This document shows positions 56,485 through 64,000 of a stretch of DNA of 64,000 bases, piece after piece. The stretch spans positions 1,116,001 through 1,180,000 of the forward strand of contig CAXXNI010000002.1 in the NCBI GenBank assembly GCA_963663285.2, given 5' to 3'. How positions within the stretch are numbered: position 1 is the stretch's first letter; every line of letters begins with the position of its first letter. The notes under the pieces are model-generated. The model ran no database searches and was not told where the DNA came from. It saw only the letters and a program-made list of their open reading frames with translations. The translations under genes were made by a program, and so were the position numbers. The stretch is from CAXXOK01 sp963663285. GTDB taxonomy: Bacteria; Bacillota; Clostridia; Christensenellales; Aristaeellaceae.

Positions 56485-57472
56485 TCAGTTGATCCTGCAG
56501 CTGCAGCAGGAATACGCTACGCGGCGCGAGGAGAATATGCGTATCTATGAGGAGCACGTCGCCGACGCCTGCAGCCATTGCCCCGGTTTACGTAAACTGC
56601 TGGATGCGCGCCATGCCGCACTGTTATCCGGTATGCGCAACGCGCTCTACCCGGGCAAGAAGGATACGGCAGCCAACGAAAAATTACCCGCATCCATGGA
56701 GGCATATAACACGCAGATAGCGCAAATGCTTGCGGAGCACGGTCTTTCGGCTGATGCACTGGCGCCTGTTTACACTTGCCCGCTTTGTAAGGATGAGGGC
56801 TATGTATACGAGCCCTCCCGCGCTATGTGCCGCTGTTTTGAAACCGAACTGAACCAGCGTGTATTGGACGATTTGGGTTTGCAAAAAGAGCAGATGTTTG
56901 AAAACTATAATGAGCGGTTTTTCAGCGACGAGCCCATTGTAGGCAAGCTAAGCCAACGCACGCAGATGCGGCTCAACCGCATGCTATGTGAAAAATACGC
57001 AGACACCTACCCGGATACGGAGGTTTCCGATCTGCTTTTTATCGGGCGCAGCGGACTTGGAAAAACCTTTCTTATGCAAGCCATTGCCTACAGGGTAGCG
57101 CAGCGGGGTTATACCGTCGCCTATGTCAGCGCCTATAAACTGCTGGATACGATGCGCAAAGCTTATTTTGAAAATAATGCAGACTATTTAAAACCCTACA
57201 TCAACGCACCGCTTCTGCTGATTGACGATCTCGGCACCGAACCGCTGATGGAAAACATCACGGTTACCCAACTGTTTAATTTGCTGAACGAACGGCAGAA
57301 TGCCGGCAGGCACACCATATTAAGCACAAACTTACCGATGTCCGAGTTAAAAGCACGGTATACGGAGCGCATTACCTCCCGCCTCAGGGACGAACGGCAG
57401 TGCCGGACTGTAAAGTTCATCGGTGATGATATCCGCACCAAACTCGGTAAACAAAGCGGGGGCGAAGCATGA
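56474..57472 (+). CDS. DnaI/DnaC-type helicase loader ATPase
   Basis: This 332-residue AAA+ protein is the helicase loader partner of the preceding DnaD protein. A zinc-binding cysteine cluster (CPLCKDEGYVYEPSRAMCRCF) lies near residues 98-118. The Walker A is IGRSGLGKTFL, Walker B is LLLIDDLGTEPL, and the sensor region is LSTNLPMSELKARYTERITSRL. An N-terminal coiled helical part precedes the zinc site, as in DnaI. The ATG at 56474 follows GAGGAGG. The gene overlaps the next by 4 bases. Confidence 0.92.
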   Translation: MTRDQLILQLQQEYATRREENMRIYEEHVADACSHCPGLRKLLDARHAALLSGMRNALYPGKKDTAANEKLPASMEAYNTQIAQMLAEHGLSADALAPVYTCPLCKDEGYVYEPSRAMCRCFETELNQRVLDDLGLQKEQMFENYNERFFSDEPIVGKLSQRTQMRLNRMLCEKYADTYPDTEVSDLLFIGRSGLGKTFLMQAIAYRVAQRGYTVAYVSAYKLLDTMRKAYFENNADYLKPYINAPLLLIDDLGTEPLMENITVTQLFNLLNERQNAGRHTILSTNLPMSELKARYTERITSRLRDERQCRTVKFIGDDIRTKLGKQSGGEA

Positions 57473-57822
57473 ACATTCAAATCTACGCCGCCAGGAAAAA
57501 CACGGATGTTCGCAAGGCAGAGCGCTTTTTTCAGGAACGGCGTATTCCCTTTCAAACCGTTGACCTGAAGAAACATAAACTGGGTGACCGGGAACTGCAA
57601 CTATTCGCCAAAGCTGCGGGAAACGCACGCGCATTGGTAGACCGCAGCGGTATGAAAGCGCTGGAGCGGCCCGTCGCGCATATGACGGGAGACAGCCTGA
57701 TTCTATCCGAACTCAAAAACGATCCACAAGCATTGGTCAGTCCCATTGTTCGCAACGGAAACGCAGTAACTGTCGGCGTGGATGAAAAAACATGGCAGTC
57801 CTGGGTTTCCGGTGAGAAATAA
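57469..57822 (+). CDS. ArsC/Spx-fold protein without catalytic cysteine
   Basis: This 117-residue protein belongs to the arsenate reductase family by fold. The sequence NTDVRKAERFFQERRIPFQTVDLKKHKL matches the start of ArsC/Spx proteins and SPIVRNGNAVTVG matches the C-terminal substrate loop. It contains no cysteine at all, so it cannot be a thiol-based arsenate reductase. Similar cysteine-free members occur in Clostridia under the same family name; their function is not known. The ATG overlaps the stop of the helicase-loader gene by 4 bases, so it is likely co-translated with the primosome genes. Confidence 0.85.
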   Translation: MNIQIYAARKNTDVRKAERFFQERRIPFQTVDLKKHKLGDRELQLFAKAAGNARALVDRSGMKALERPVAHMTGDSLILSELKNDPQALVSPIVRNGNAVTVGVDEKTWQSWVSGEK

Positions 57823-57878
57823 ATCCCTGCATCATACATACGCCATGATCTTCTATACTAGATTTGGAGGGAATATTC

Positions 57879-58406
57879 ATGAATAGAACCTATTTTTCCG
57901 CACGGAATCTGACGGTTTCGGCCATTATTGCGGCGCTGTACGCTGCCATCACTCTATTGTTTGCACCGATCAGCTATGGGCCCGTACAATTCCGGGTTTC
58001 TGAAGCGCTTACGCTTCTGCCGGTACTGTTCCCGCAGGCGATTCCCGGGCTCACATTAGGCTGCCTGATCGCCAATTTACTGGGCAGCGCGACCCCCTGG
58101 GATGTTGTTTTCGGCACGCTGGCTACGCTACTGGCCGCAGTACTCACCCGTAGTTTCCGTAAAAATATCTGGCTCGCTGCTGCCGCGCCCGTAGTATGCA
58201 ACGCAATTATCGTCGGATTGGTTTTACATTTCACTCTGGCGGATGTGCTGCTGCTGCCGACCATCTTCAGCGTTGGTCTGGGAGAAGCGGTTGTGGTGTA
58301 TGCGCTTGGCGTTTCCATGATTATGGCGCTGCGCCGCTCACCCAAACTGATGTCCTATATCAGTGCGGATGAGACGAAAGCACAGACCGTAGAGAAACCA
58401 GAGTAA
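57879..58406 (+). CDS. queT: QueT-type ECF transporter substrate-binding subunit
   Basis: This protein of about 175 residues with five or six helices resembles QueT, the membrane S-component of an energy-coupling factor transporter for a queuosine precursor. The signature APISYGPVQFRVSEALTLLPVLFP is characteristic, and GCLIANLLGSATPWDVVFGT follows. The ATG at 57879 lies behind GGAGGG. I searched the 50 bases upstream for a preQ1 riboswitch and did not see one. The energising module must be encoded elsewhere. Confidence 0.9.
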   Translation: MNRTYFSARNLTVSAIIAALYAAITLLFAPISYGPVQFRVSEALTLLPVLFPQAIPGLTLGCLIANLLGSATPWDVVFGTLATLLAAVLTRSFRKNIWLAAAAPVVCNAIIVGLVLHFTLADVLLLPTIFSVGLGEAVVVYALGVSMIMALRRSPKLMSYISADETKAQTVEKPE

Positions 58407-58513
58407 AGCATCGCCGACCGCTATCCAGGTTTATTCTCGAAACAAGATGATTGTTACAAATCGTCAAAAACAGGTGCCGTCTCCCTTTTCCATCAAATTC
58501 ATAACAGATGCGC

Positions 58514-58542
58514 TTGACAGCAAAGGGCTGCCGCACTATACT
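58514..58542 (+). promoter_or_regulatory. promoter of the LCP gene
   Basis: A perfect TTGACA (58514-58519) and TATACT (58537-58542) are 17 bases apart, about 85 bases before the start codon. Confidence 0.8.
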
Positions 58543-58628
58543 CCTTTCGTATATTGAATCCGGCATTTAACTCATCGTAAAGCATATCAACTGTATGCGT
58601 ATCGATCATCGTAGGAGGAAACCCGCTT

Positions 58629-59828
58629 ATGGTTCATCTCGGTAAACGTTTGATTTCCGTATGGTTATGCATATTACTGCTCTCCTGTATGCCGTTGACG
58701 GCGCTGGCCACAGACACATCTACTTCTCAAACGGGCAGCTCAACCAGCGATGAAGATATTGAGCAAAGCATCGCCAACAACCCCGACCTTTCTGATGAAG
58801 AGAAAGCGTTGTGGATGGAGTGGTCCAGCGAGGAAACCGCTGAAGATACCACTGCGGCAGATGAAGAGGAACAGGCGCTGCAGGATGCGCTGGAAGACGC
58901 CATTGACGTTTCCCAGGACGGCACGGTAGATTTGACCGATCTGGAAGTAAACGATGCGCTTCCCGATAACGTTGTCAATATCCTGCTTTTGGGCGTGGAT
59001 AACCGTTCTACGGAATTAGCGACCGGTTTAAGCGACGCGGTCATCATCTGCTCCATCAACATGGATGACGGCAGCGTGAAGCTGACCAGCATCACACGAG
59101 ACACCGAGGTAAGCATTCCCGGTTACAAGAGCACCAAGCGGATCAATTGCGCTTATAAATTCGGCAGCAAAGACGGCGATTTGGCCAACGGCGCTTTTCT
59201 CGCCATGAAGACCATCAACCGCAATTTCCAAATGAATATCCAGCGTTATGTGCTGGTCAATATTCACGGTCTTGCCAGCATTATTGACGAGCTGGGTGGT
59301 ATTGATTTGGATATGACCAAGAAAGAAGCCAGCCGCATCAATTATGAACTGCGCAAAGAACCGATGGACAGCGTAAAGCGCACGAAGGTGGAAGCCATTG
59401 ATGGCATTCAGCATTTGGACGGCATGCAAGCCGTTACCTATGCGCGTATCCGCGGTATTGACAACGATTTTATGCGTACCGAGCGGCAGCGCAAATTGCT
59501 GCAAACGCTGCTTGCCTCCGTTATGAATGACATAAGCATTACCAAGCTGGTTGGGTTGGTGGAAACCGCTATGCCCTACGGCATGACGAATCTGACAGCA
59601 GCGGATATGCTTGGCATCGGCAAAACCGTGATCAGCGGCGATGTGCTGACCAGCCTGCAAACCGGGGCTGATGTACTGACGCAGTTCCGCGTCCCGATGG
59701 ATGGCACCTACAAGTATAAGACGGTCAGCGGCGCAACCTTAACTGCTTTCCGCAGTACCGAACGCAAAAAAGAAAACATTGTCGCTATGCAGGAGTTCAT
59801 TTACGGAGAATCTTACTATCAGGACTAA
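58629..59828 (+). CDS. LytR-CpsA-Psr (LCP) family protein
   Basis: This 399-residue protein transfers anionic polymers or other glycans from lipid carriers to peptidoglycan. A signal segment (about 8-28) is followed by an acidic Ser/Thr/Glu/Asp-rich linker of about 80 residues. The LCP domain contains LLLGVDNRS, DAVIICSINMDD, TSITRDTEVSIPG, NIHGLASIIDELGGIDLDM and YARIRGIDNDFMRTERQRKLL, with the arginine and aspartate residues of the active site. The start is ATG 58629 behind GTAGGAGG. It has its own promoter and terminator. The N-terminus looks cleavable, so it may be lipid-attached or released, which is uncertain. Confidence 0.92.
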   Translation: MVHLGKRLISVWLCILLLSCMPLTALATDTSTSQTGSSTSDEDIEQSIANNPDLSDEEKALWMEWSSEETAEDTTAADEEEQALQDALEDAIDVSQDGTVDLTDLEVNDALPDNVVNILLLGVDNRSTELATGLSDAVIICSINMDDGSVKLTSITRDTEVSIPGYKSTKRINCAYKFGSKDGDLANGAFLAMKTINRNFQMNIQRYVLVNIHGLASIIDELGGIDLDMTKKEASRINYELRKEPMDSVKRTKVEAIDGIQHLDGMQAVTYARIRGIDNDFMRTERQRKLLQTLLASVMNDISITKLVGLVETAMPYGMTNLTAADMLGIGKTVISGDVLTSLQTGADVLTQFRVPMDGTYKYKTVSGATLTAFRSTERKKENIVAMQEFIYGESYYQD

Positions 59829-59852
59829 ACAGAATATAAACCTCTGTACAGC

Positions 59853-59888
59853 AAGCGGGGCAGCTTTTCATAAAAGGCTGCCCCGCTT
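59853..59888 (+). terminator. terminator after the LCP gene
   Basis: A 12-base stem AAGCGGGGCAGC/GCTGCCCCGCTT is followed by CTTATAT. It lies 25 bases after the stop codon. Confidence 0.82.
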
Positions 59889-60143
59889 CTTATATGCCTT
59901 TGGGAATGATCTATTTCCCTTTGTATCATCGAATATTCTATTACCTCATGTGGCCAGTACATTGTTGATTGCCGCCTTATTGTATCAACAAAACCACATC
60001 CACCGGTTTAGCCGATGGTTTGCATCATCCCAACAAAATTTTTACCGATAATGTTTACATCGCATTCTTTCCTACCTCTGCATCATTTGGAAGCTCAAGA
60101 GTCTATTCACTTTATATTCTAAACCCGCGCAAGCAAACAATAA
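59889..60143. other. gene-free interval
   Basis: Together with the hairpins at either side the interval between the LCP gene and gltA is 374 bases. I see no coding frame with a ribosome binding site, no RNA motif and no repeat in it. Confidence 0.5.
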
Positions 60144-60174
60144 ACAGAGCAGCCGTTATTCGCAGCTGCTCTGT
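60144..60174. terminator. hairpin between the LCP gene and gltA
   Basis: ACAGAGCAGC (60144-60153) pairs with GCTGCTCTGT (60165-60174). T-rich sequence follows on both strands (CGTTTTTATT on plus, TTATTGTTTG on minus). It most likely terminates the gltA transcript. Confidence 0.7.
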
Positions 60175-60202
60175 CGTTTTTATTCAATTTGGTTGAGCGT
60201 TG

Positions 60203-61606
60203 TTATTCTTGCGCGCCGCTCTTTTCCGTTATGGCTTTGTGGATGGCTGCCGCCGCGTTTTTCCCGGCACCCATCGCCAATATTACAGTCGCCGCGCCGG
60301 TAACCGCATCGCCGCCGGCATAGACATGATCGCGGCTGGTGAGGCCATCATCGCCATTGACGATAATACAGCCACGGCGATCCGTATTCAATCCCGTCGT
60401 TGTCTGGCGGATCATCGGGTTAGGTTGTGTACCGATGGCAACGATCAACGTATCAATCGGCACTTCAAACTCGCTGCCCGGTTTTTCCACGGGGCTGCGG
60501 CGGCCACTGGCATCCGGCTCGCCAAGCTCCATTTCCACACATTCCACGCCGGTTACCCAGCCTTTGTCGTCCCCCAGCACCTTGACAGGGTTTGCCAGCA
60601 TTCTGAATTGAATGCCCTCTTCCTGCGCGTGCTCCACTTCTTCCGCACGGGCAGGCAGTTCCGCCATGCTGCGCCTGTAAATAATCGTAACCTGATCGGC
60701 TCCCAGCCGCTTGGCGCAGCGTGCCGCATCCATAGCCACATTACCCCCGCCCACGACGGCGACAGAAAAACTTTTCTGTATAGGGGTTGTGCTTTCCGCA
60801 TGATATGCTTTCATCAGGTTAACACGGGTCAAATACTCGTTGGCGCTGTATACGCCTTTCAAGTTCTCGCCCGGGATGCGCATAAAACGCGGCAATCCTG
60901 CGCCGCTGCCAATGAATATGGCTTCAAAGCCCATGTCGAACAATTCGTCAACCGTTAAGGTTTTGCCGATAATAACATTGGTTTCAATGGAAACACCTAA
61001 CGCCTTGAGCCCGTCAATCTCTCTGCGTACAACAGCTTTGGGCAAACGGAATTCCGGAATGCCGTATACCAGCACGCCGCCGGGGGTATGAAGCGCTTCG
61101 TAAATCGTAACCTGATAACCAAGACGCGCCAGTTCTCCCGCACAGGTAAGTCCGCTCGGGCCAGCGCCGATCACCGCCACGCTATGACCATTCGGTGCCG
61201 GGGGTACCGGGTCCGGTTCGTTTTGCTGGCTGTGCCAATCCGCAACATACCGCTCCAGCCGGCCGATACCGACACTTTCGCCTTTAATGGCCCGCACACA
61301 CGCGCCCTCGCACTGGCTTTCCTGCGGGCAAACACGCCCGCATACAGCAGGCAGAGCCGTTCCCGCGCTAAGAACTTCATATGCTCCCGGCAAGTTCTCC
61401 TGTGCAATCCGGGAAATAAAACCGGGAATGTTAATGCCCACAGGGCACGCGTTAATGCAGGGGCTGTTTTTACAGTTCAGGCATCTGCGCGCCTCTGTAA
61501 CCGCCATATCATAGGTATAGCCCAGCGCAACTTCCTCAAAATTATGGTTGCGCTCCATTGGGGGCTGCACCGGCATAGGGGTTTTATGGGGGTCCATGTT
61601 TGGCAT
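60203..61606 (-). CDS. gltA: NADPH-dependent glutamate synthase small-chain family, NfnB-like
   Basis: This flavoprotein of about 467 residues carries an N-terminal Fe-S region (CLNCKNSPCINACP and CGRVCPQESQCEGACVR). It also has two dinucleotide sites, FAD (VIGAGPSGLTCAGELA) and NADPH (VVGGGNVAMDAARCAKRLGA), and a YAGGDAVTGAATV motif. It is annotated as homotetrameric glutamate synthase in many Clostridia. Because an NfnA-like gene lies directly upstream, the pair more likely forms an NADH-dependent reduced ferredoxin:NADP oxidoreductase that bifurcates electrons. The ATG at 61606 follows AGGAGG and overlaps the NfnA-like stop region. A TTG at 61612 is less likely. Confidence 0.9.
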   Translation of the reverse strand: MPNMDPHKTPMPVQPPMERNHNFEEVALGYTYDMAVTEARRCLNCKNSPCINACPVGINIPGFISRIAQENLPGAYEVLSAGTALPAVCGRVCPQESQCEGACVRAIKGESVGIGRLERYVADWHSQQNEPDPVPPAPNGHSVAVIGAGPSGLTCAGELARLGYQVTIYEALHTPGGVLVYGIPEFRLPKAVVRREIDGLKALGVSIETNVIIGKTLTVDELFDMGFEAIFIGSGAGLPRFMRIPGENLKGVYSANEYLTRVNLMKAYHAESTTPIQKSFSVAVVGGGNVAMDAARCAKRLGADQVTIIYRRSMAELPARAEEVEHAQEEGIQFRMLANPVKVLGDDKGWVTGVECVEMELGEPDASGRRSPVEKPGSEFEVPIDTLIVAIGTQPNPMIRQTTTGLNTDRRGCIIVNGDDGLTSRDHVYAGGDAVTGAATVILAMGAGKNAAAAIHKAITEKSGAQE

Positions 61607-61608
61607 CG

Positions 61609-62451
61609 TCAACGCACCTCCTTTTCAAACAGCTTGCAGGCTTTTTCCCGAGCATGCTGTTCAAACTCGCGGTACATTGCGCCACGCTGCAGCGCTTCAT
61701 CAAAGTCCACCAAATGGCCGTCGAAGTCCGGGCCATCCACACAAGCGAATTTCGTTTCGCCGCCTACCGTAAGGCGGCAGCCACCGCACATGCCTGTACC
61801 GTCAATCATAATCGGGTTCATGCTGACGATCGTCTTAATCCCGTATTTTTTTGTGGTCAGGCATACGAATTTCATCATAATCAGCGGCCCGATTGTAATG
61901 ACTTCATCGTATTGGTTTCCCTCGTTAATCAGCGTTTCCAGCGCCGCGGTAACAAGCCCTTTTTCGCCATAGCTGCCGTCATCCGTCATCATACGCATTT
62001 CATCGCTGACAGCCGCAAATTCGTCTTCTAAAATTACCAGATCACGCGTACGGAAACCTACTACGCTATGCACCACAGCACCTTGACTGTGCAGCTTTTT
62101 AGCGACCGGCAACGCAATCGCGCAGCCTACGCCGCCGCCAACCACACATACCTTTTTCAGTCCCTCCGTATGGGTAGCATTACCCAGCGGGCCGGCGATA
62201 TCCTGAAGGGCTTCCCCCTCGTTAAGGCTGTTCAGTTCCATCGTACCTGCACCGACAATTTGAAAAATTAAGGTGATGCTGCCAGCCTCACCATCATAAT
62301 CCGCGATGGTCAAGGGAATCCGCTCGCTGTTTTCCTTGGCGCGCACAATCACAAACTGCCCCGGTTCCGCCTTGCTGGCGATACGAGGCGCGTTAAGCAC
62401 AATGCGGGCGACCGTCGAATTCAACATTTCCTTGGAAATAATTTCAAACAT
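61609..62451 (-). CDS. NfnA-like / sulfide dehydrogenase FAD-NAD subunit
   Basis: This 280-residue protein belongs to the ferredoxin-NADP reductase-like group that includes NfnA and the dihydroorotate dehydrogenase electron transfer subunit. The FAD-binding segment reads RIPLTIADYDG (usual RPLTI), the NAD-binding part is VCVVGGGVGCAIALPVA, and a C-terminal 2Fe-2S site is in GTGMCGGCRLTV and FACVDGPDFDGHLVD. It would transfer electrons between NAD(H) and the adjacent NfnB-like subunit. The start is at ATG 62451 behind a GAGG. ridA lies 82 bases upstream on the same strand. Confidence 0.9.
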   Translation of the reverse strand: MFEIISKEMLNSTVARIVLNAPRIASKAEPGQFVIVRAKENSERIPLTIADYDGEAGSITLIFQIVGAGTMELNSLNEGEALQDIAGPLGNATHTEGLKKVCVVGGGVGCAIALPVAKKLHSQGAVVHSVVGFRTRDLVILEDEFAAVSDEMRMMTDDGSYGEKGLVTAALETLINEGNQYDEVITIGPLIMMKFVCLTTKKYGIKTIVSMNPIMIDGTGMCGGCRLTVGGETKFACVDGPDFDGHLVDFDEALQRGAMYREFEQHAREKACKLFEKEVR

Positions 62452-62480
62452 GAATCTACCTCATCACTATTACAATCAAA

Positions 62481-62519
62481 CCGGCATACATACGCCTTTA
62501 CGTCAGCGTTCTATGCCGG
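62481..62519 (-). terminator. possible hairpin between ridA and the NfnA-like gene
   Basis: CCGGCATA (62481-62488) is complementary to TATGCCGG (62512-62519) around a 23-base loop, and on the minus strand it is followed by TTTGATTG. It may be a weak terminator or processing site. Confidence 0.3.
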
Positions 62520-62533
62520 ACAAAATCACCGTT

Positions 62534-62908
62534 TTACCGGGCTGCGACACACTCGATTTCCACCAGCCCACCGAGTGGCAGCGCTGCGACCTGTACACAG
62601 CTGCGCGCGGGATAATCCCCGGAGAAATAGCTGGCGTATACCGCATTCACCGCGCTGAAATCGACCATATTCGTCAGAAAAATCGTCGTTTTCAGAATAT
62701 CCTGATAGGATAATCCTTTGGCTTTAAGCACCTCACCAAGATTTTTCATTGAACAATGCGCCTGCGCTTCCACACCCAACGCCAGTTTGCCTGTTTCCAT
62801 GTCAATACCCAATTGACCGGAAGTAAACACGGTTTCCCCACTGGCCACAGCCTGCGAATATGGGCCGACCGCTTTAGGCGCCGTATCAGTAAATAGAATT
62901 TGTTTCAT
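62534..62908 (-). CDS. ridA: RidA-family enamine/imine deaminase
   Basis: This 124-residue protein is a RidA/YjgF-family hydrolase that clears reactive enamines and imines produced by PLP enzymes. Signatures are AVGPYSQAVASGETVFTSGQLGID, the MKNLGEVLKAKG helix and the catalytic arginine in PARSCVQVAALPLGG with the final EIECVA. The ATG at 62908 is behind AAGGAAG; the frame is open further but without a ribosome binding site. It has its own promoter and precedes the Nfn-like genes. Confidence 0.94.
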   Translation of the reverse strand: MKQILFTDTAPKAVGPYSQAVASGETVFTSGQLGIDMETGKLALGVEAQAHCSMKNLGEVLKAKGLSYQDILKTTIFLTNMVDFSAVNAVYASYFSGDYPARSCVQVAALPLGGLVEIECVAAR

Positions 62909-62969
62909 AAAATGTGTACGCTTCCTTTCAGCAAAATTTACGCCTTTAATCATGTATACGACAGGGTCT

Positions 62970-62999
62970 ATTGTAGCATCCAACATTTAGGTATGTAAA
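62970..62999 (-). promoter_or_regulatory. ridA promoter
   Basis: TTTACA (62994-62999) and TACAAT (62970-62975) are 18 bases apart on the minus strand, divergent from the MarR gene. Confidence 0.6.
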
Positions 63000-63169
63000 G
63001 CATTCACCAAAGAAAAACATAGGTTGCGGGTTTTTATACCATCCGGACACGCAGTTACTAGTATCCTTACCAGATACATCCATTCCAACAGGTTCTGTTT
63101 GACAAACGAACTGCAAACGGTTACGATCTTCCCGTATCATGTAATGCATTTTCCCGGAGGAGTAACAAT

Positions 63170-63598
63170 ATGCAGGACTTTTTTCAAAAGCTTTTCACAC
63201 TCCGGCAAGAGTATTTGGATTGTGTTCGCCATGAAATGAGCGGTATGGGCGCTCACCCCCGGCAAGGCCCCATTTTAGGTTTGCTGCTCTCCATGGACGG
63301 CGCCAGCCAGGCTGATCTGGTTCGCGAGATGGGCGTTAGTGCTGCAACCGTTGCCGTTTCACTTGCCCGGCTTGAGAAACTGGGCTATGTAAAGCGGGAA
63401 CGCAACCAGCAAAACCAGCGTGCCAATATATTAGCGCTTACGCTGGAAGGCCGTTTGCAAGCTCAACGTGTGCAGCAAGCCATGGAACAAGCCGGTATGC
63501 TTGCAGTAACCGGGCTGACGGAAACAGAGCGCGAACAGTTTGCATTCCTGCTGCAAAAAATGATCGACAATTTGCACAACCGGTGTGAGTGCGACTAG
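63170..63598 (+). CDS. MarR-family transcriptional regulator
   Basis: This 142-residue winged-helix regulator has the MarR recognition region GASQADLVREMGVSAATVAVSLARLEKLGYVKRE and the wing NQQNQRANILALTLEG. The C-terminal helices (TETEREQFAFLLQKMIDNL) form the dimer interface. It starts behind GGAGGAG. It is divergent from ridA and could control it or itself. The effector is unknown. Confidence 0.92.
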   Translation: MQDFFQKLFTLRQEYLDCVRHEMSGMGAHPRQGPILGLLLSMDGASQADLVREMGVSAATVAVSLARLEKLGYVKRERNQQNQRANILALTLEGRLQAQRVQQAMEQAGMLAVTGLTETEREQFAFLLQKMIDNLHNRCECD

Positions 63599-63600
63599 AC

Positions 63601-63649
63601 CATACTATGTATCCTCGCCGGGCTACACAGGACGCATATACATAGTATG
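63601..63649 (+). terminator. long inverted repeat after the MarR gene
   Basis: CATACTATGTAT (63601-63612) is perfectly complementary to ATACATAGTATG (63638-63649) around a GC-rich loop of 25 bases and is followed by TTCTTATAT. It begins 2 bases after the stop codon. It may be a terminator, but the AT-rich stem is unusual. Confidence 0.5.
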
Positions 63650-63749
63650 TTCTTATATGACTCGGTTACCCATCTATATGGCTGCTTTTCTGTTGGTAGT
63701 AAATGCATTTCACTATATGCTATTGAGCTAAACCCCCCGCATATAATTG

Positions 63750-63775
63750 AACCGGCGGCTATTATGCCGCCGGTT
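63750..63775. terminator. hairpin downstream of the last, partial gene
   Basis: A 9-10 base stem ACCGGCGGC/GCCGCCGGT with a 6-base loop is followed by TTTT on the plus strand only. It lies 21 bases beyond the stop of the minus-strand gene. Confidence 0.6.
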
Positions 63776-63796
63776 TTAAGGTATATTCCGGTTGGT

Positions 63797-64000
63797 TTAC
63801 TTCTTGCCGTTCGATTTATTACCGCCGCTGCTGCTATTGCTGGAGCCATTGCCGCTGCTACTGCTACTGGAACCATTGCCGCTGCTGCTGTTGCTATTAC
63901 TGCTGGCATTGCCTTTTCCGCTGCCTTTGTCTTCCTGGCGCTGTTCTTTATCCTCTTCGCGCTGCTGCGCTTCCTCTTCCAGCTGTTCCTGTGTTTTTTC
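63797..64000 (-). CDS. C-terminal end of an unidentified gene (partial)
   Basis: A minus-strand frame enters the window at 64000 and stops at 63797-63799. The 67 visible residues are low complexity: a charged Gln/Glu/Lys/Arg helix-like stretch is followed by Ser/Asn/Gly repeats and a basic end (NKSNGKK). Such tails are seen on penicillin-binding proteins and other wall-associated proteins of Firmicutes, but the visible part does not identify the gene. The opposite-strand alanine-rich frame here is a shadow of the repeat. Confidence 0.7.
   Translation of the reverse strand, partial: EKTQEQLEEEAQQREEDKEQRQEDKGSGKGNASSNSNSSSGNGSSSSSSGNGSSNSSSGGNKSNGKK

Noticed and set aside
57823..57878. preQ1 riboswitch before queT
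   Set aside because: No hairpin-type pseudoknot or conserved aptamer sequence is visible in the short leader.
63595..63909. Alanine-rich 104-codon frame on the minus strand
   Set aside because: It is the shadow of the Ser/Asn/Gly repeat region of the partial gene in another frame.

Overview
The window looks like a chromosomal segment from an anaerobic, low-oxygen-lifestyle Firmicute of class Clostridia. The evidence is a SCIFF ranthipeptide with its radical SAM maturase (a near-universal Clostridia marker), an NfnAB-like flavoprotein pair, an IscR-IscS-IscU (NifU-like) Fe-S operon, DnaD/DnaI-type primosome genes, RqcH, PepF and strong AGGAGG ribosome binding sites. Base composition looks close to 50% GC, except for one AT-rich transporter gene near 3.5-4.5 kb. 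I see no phage, insertion sequence, CRISPR array or tRNA gene.

Layout. 0-3.3 kb: SCIFF precursor and maturase, then an HtrA-type protease. 3.5-4.4 kb: a drug/metabolite transporter. 4.5-9.7 kb: a complete rRNA operon on the minus strand (16S, 23S, 5S, no spacer tRNA) with its promoter, terminator and both processing stems. 9.7-16.5 kb: an SDR enzyme, a double-domain PPK2 polyphosphate kinase with a long acidic N-terminus, and a membrane GGDEF/degenerate-EAL protein. 16.9-26.3 kb: a ten-gene Mrp/Mbh-like cation antiporter operon with four antiporter-type subunits. 26.4-29.3 kb: rpmE, a GNAT acetyltransferase and rqcH. 29.4-33.4 kb: rph-rdgB-yfcE and iscR-iscS-iscU. 33.5-40 kb: hflX, two VanY-type peptidases, parA, parB and a third VanY-like protein. 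40.2-51 kb (minus strand): rplJL with its L10 leader, an SPFH/zinc-ribbon protein behind a receiver-like protein, a CHAP protein, a DUF6056-like membrane protein, cca, pepF, a GntR regulator and a DUF4405-like protein. 51-57.5 kb: dnaE divergent from dnaD-dnaI. 57.5-64 kb: an ArsC-fold protein, queT, an LCP protein, the NfnAB-like pair, ridA, a MarR regulator and the tail of a further gene.

The most important caution is that reading frames between about 30.3 and 39.1 kb are broken about 20 times by single-base length changes, most of them in homopolymer runs. The frames are otherwise clean across the window. The broken genes include iscS, parA, parB and hflX, so I read this as local sequence or assembly error rather than gene decay, and I describe the reconstructed genes.

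The most interesting biology is the antiporter operon. Its order (E-F-G-MbhD-[MbhE+B]-C-D-D-D-A/D-like) follows the membrane arm of membrane-bound hydrogenases rather than Bacillus mrpABCDEFG. It carries four antiporter-type subunits and no hydrogenase or other soluble module in the window. Other points of interest are the three VanY-family genes flanking parAB, the last lacking both metal-binding histidines, the disordered acidic extension on the PPK2 protein, and the long-tailed SCIFF peptide with a seventh cysteine.
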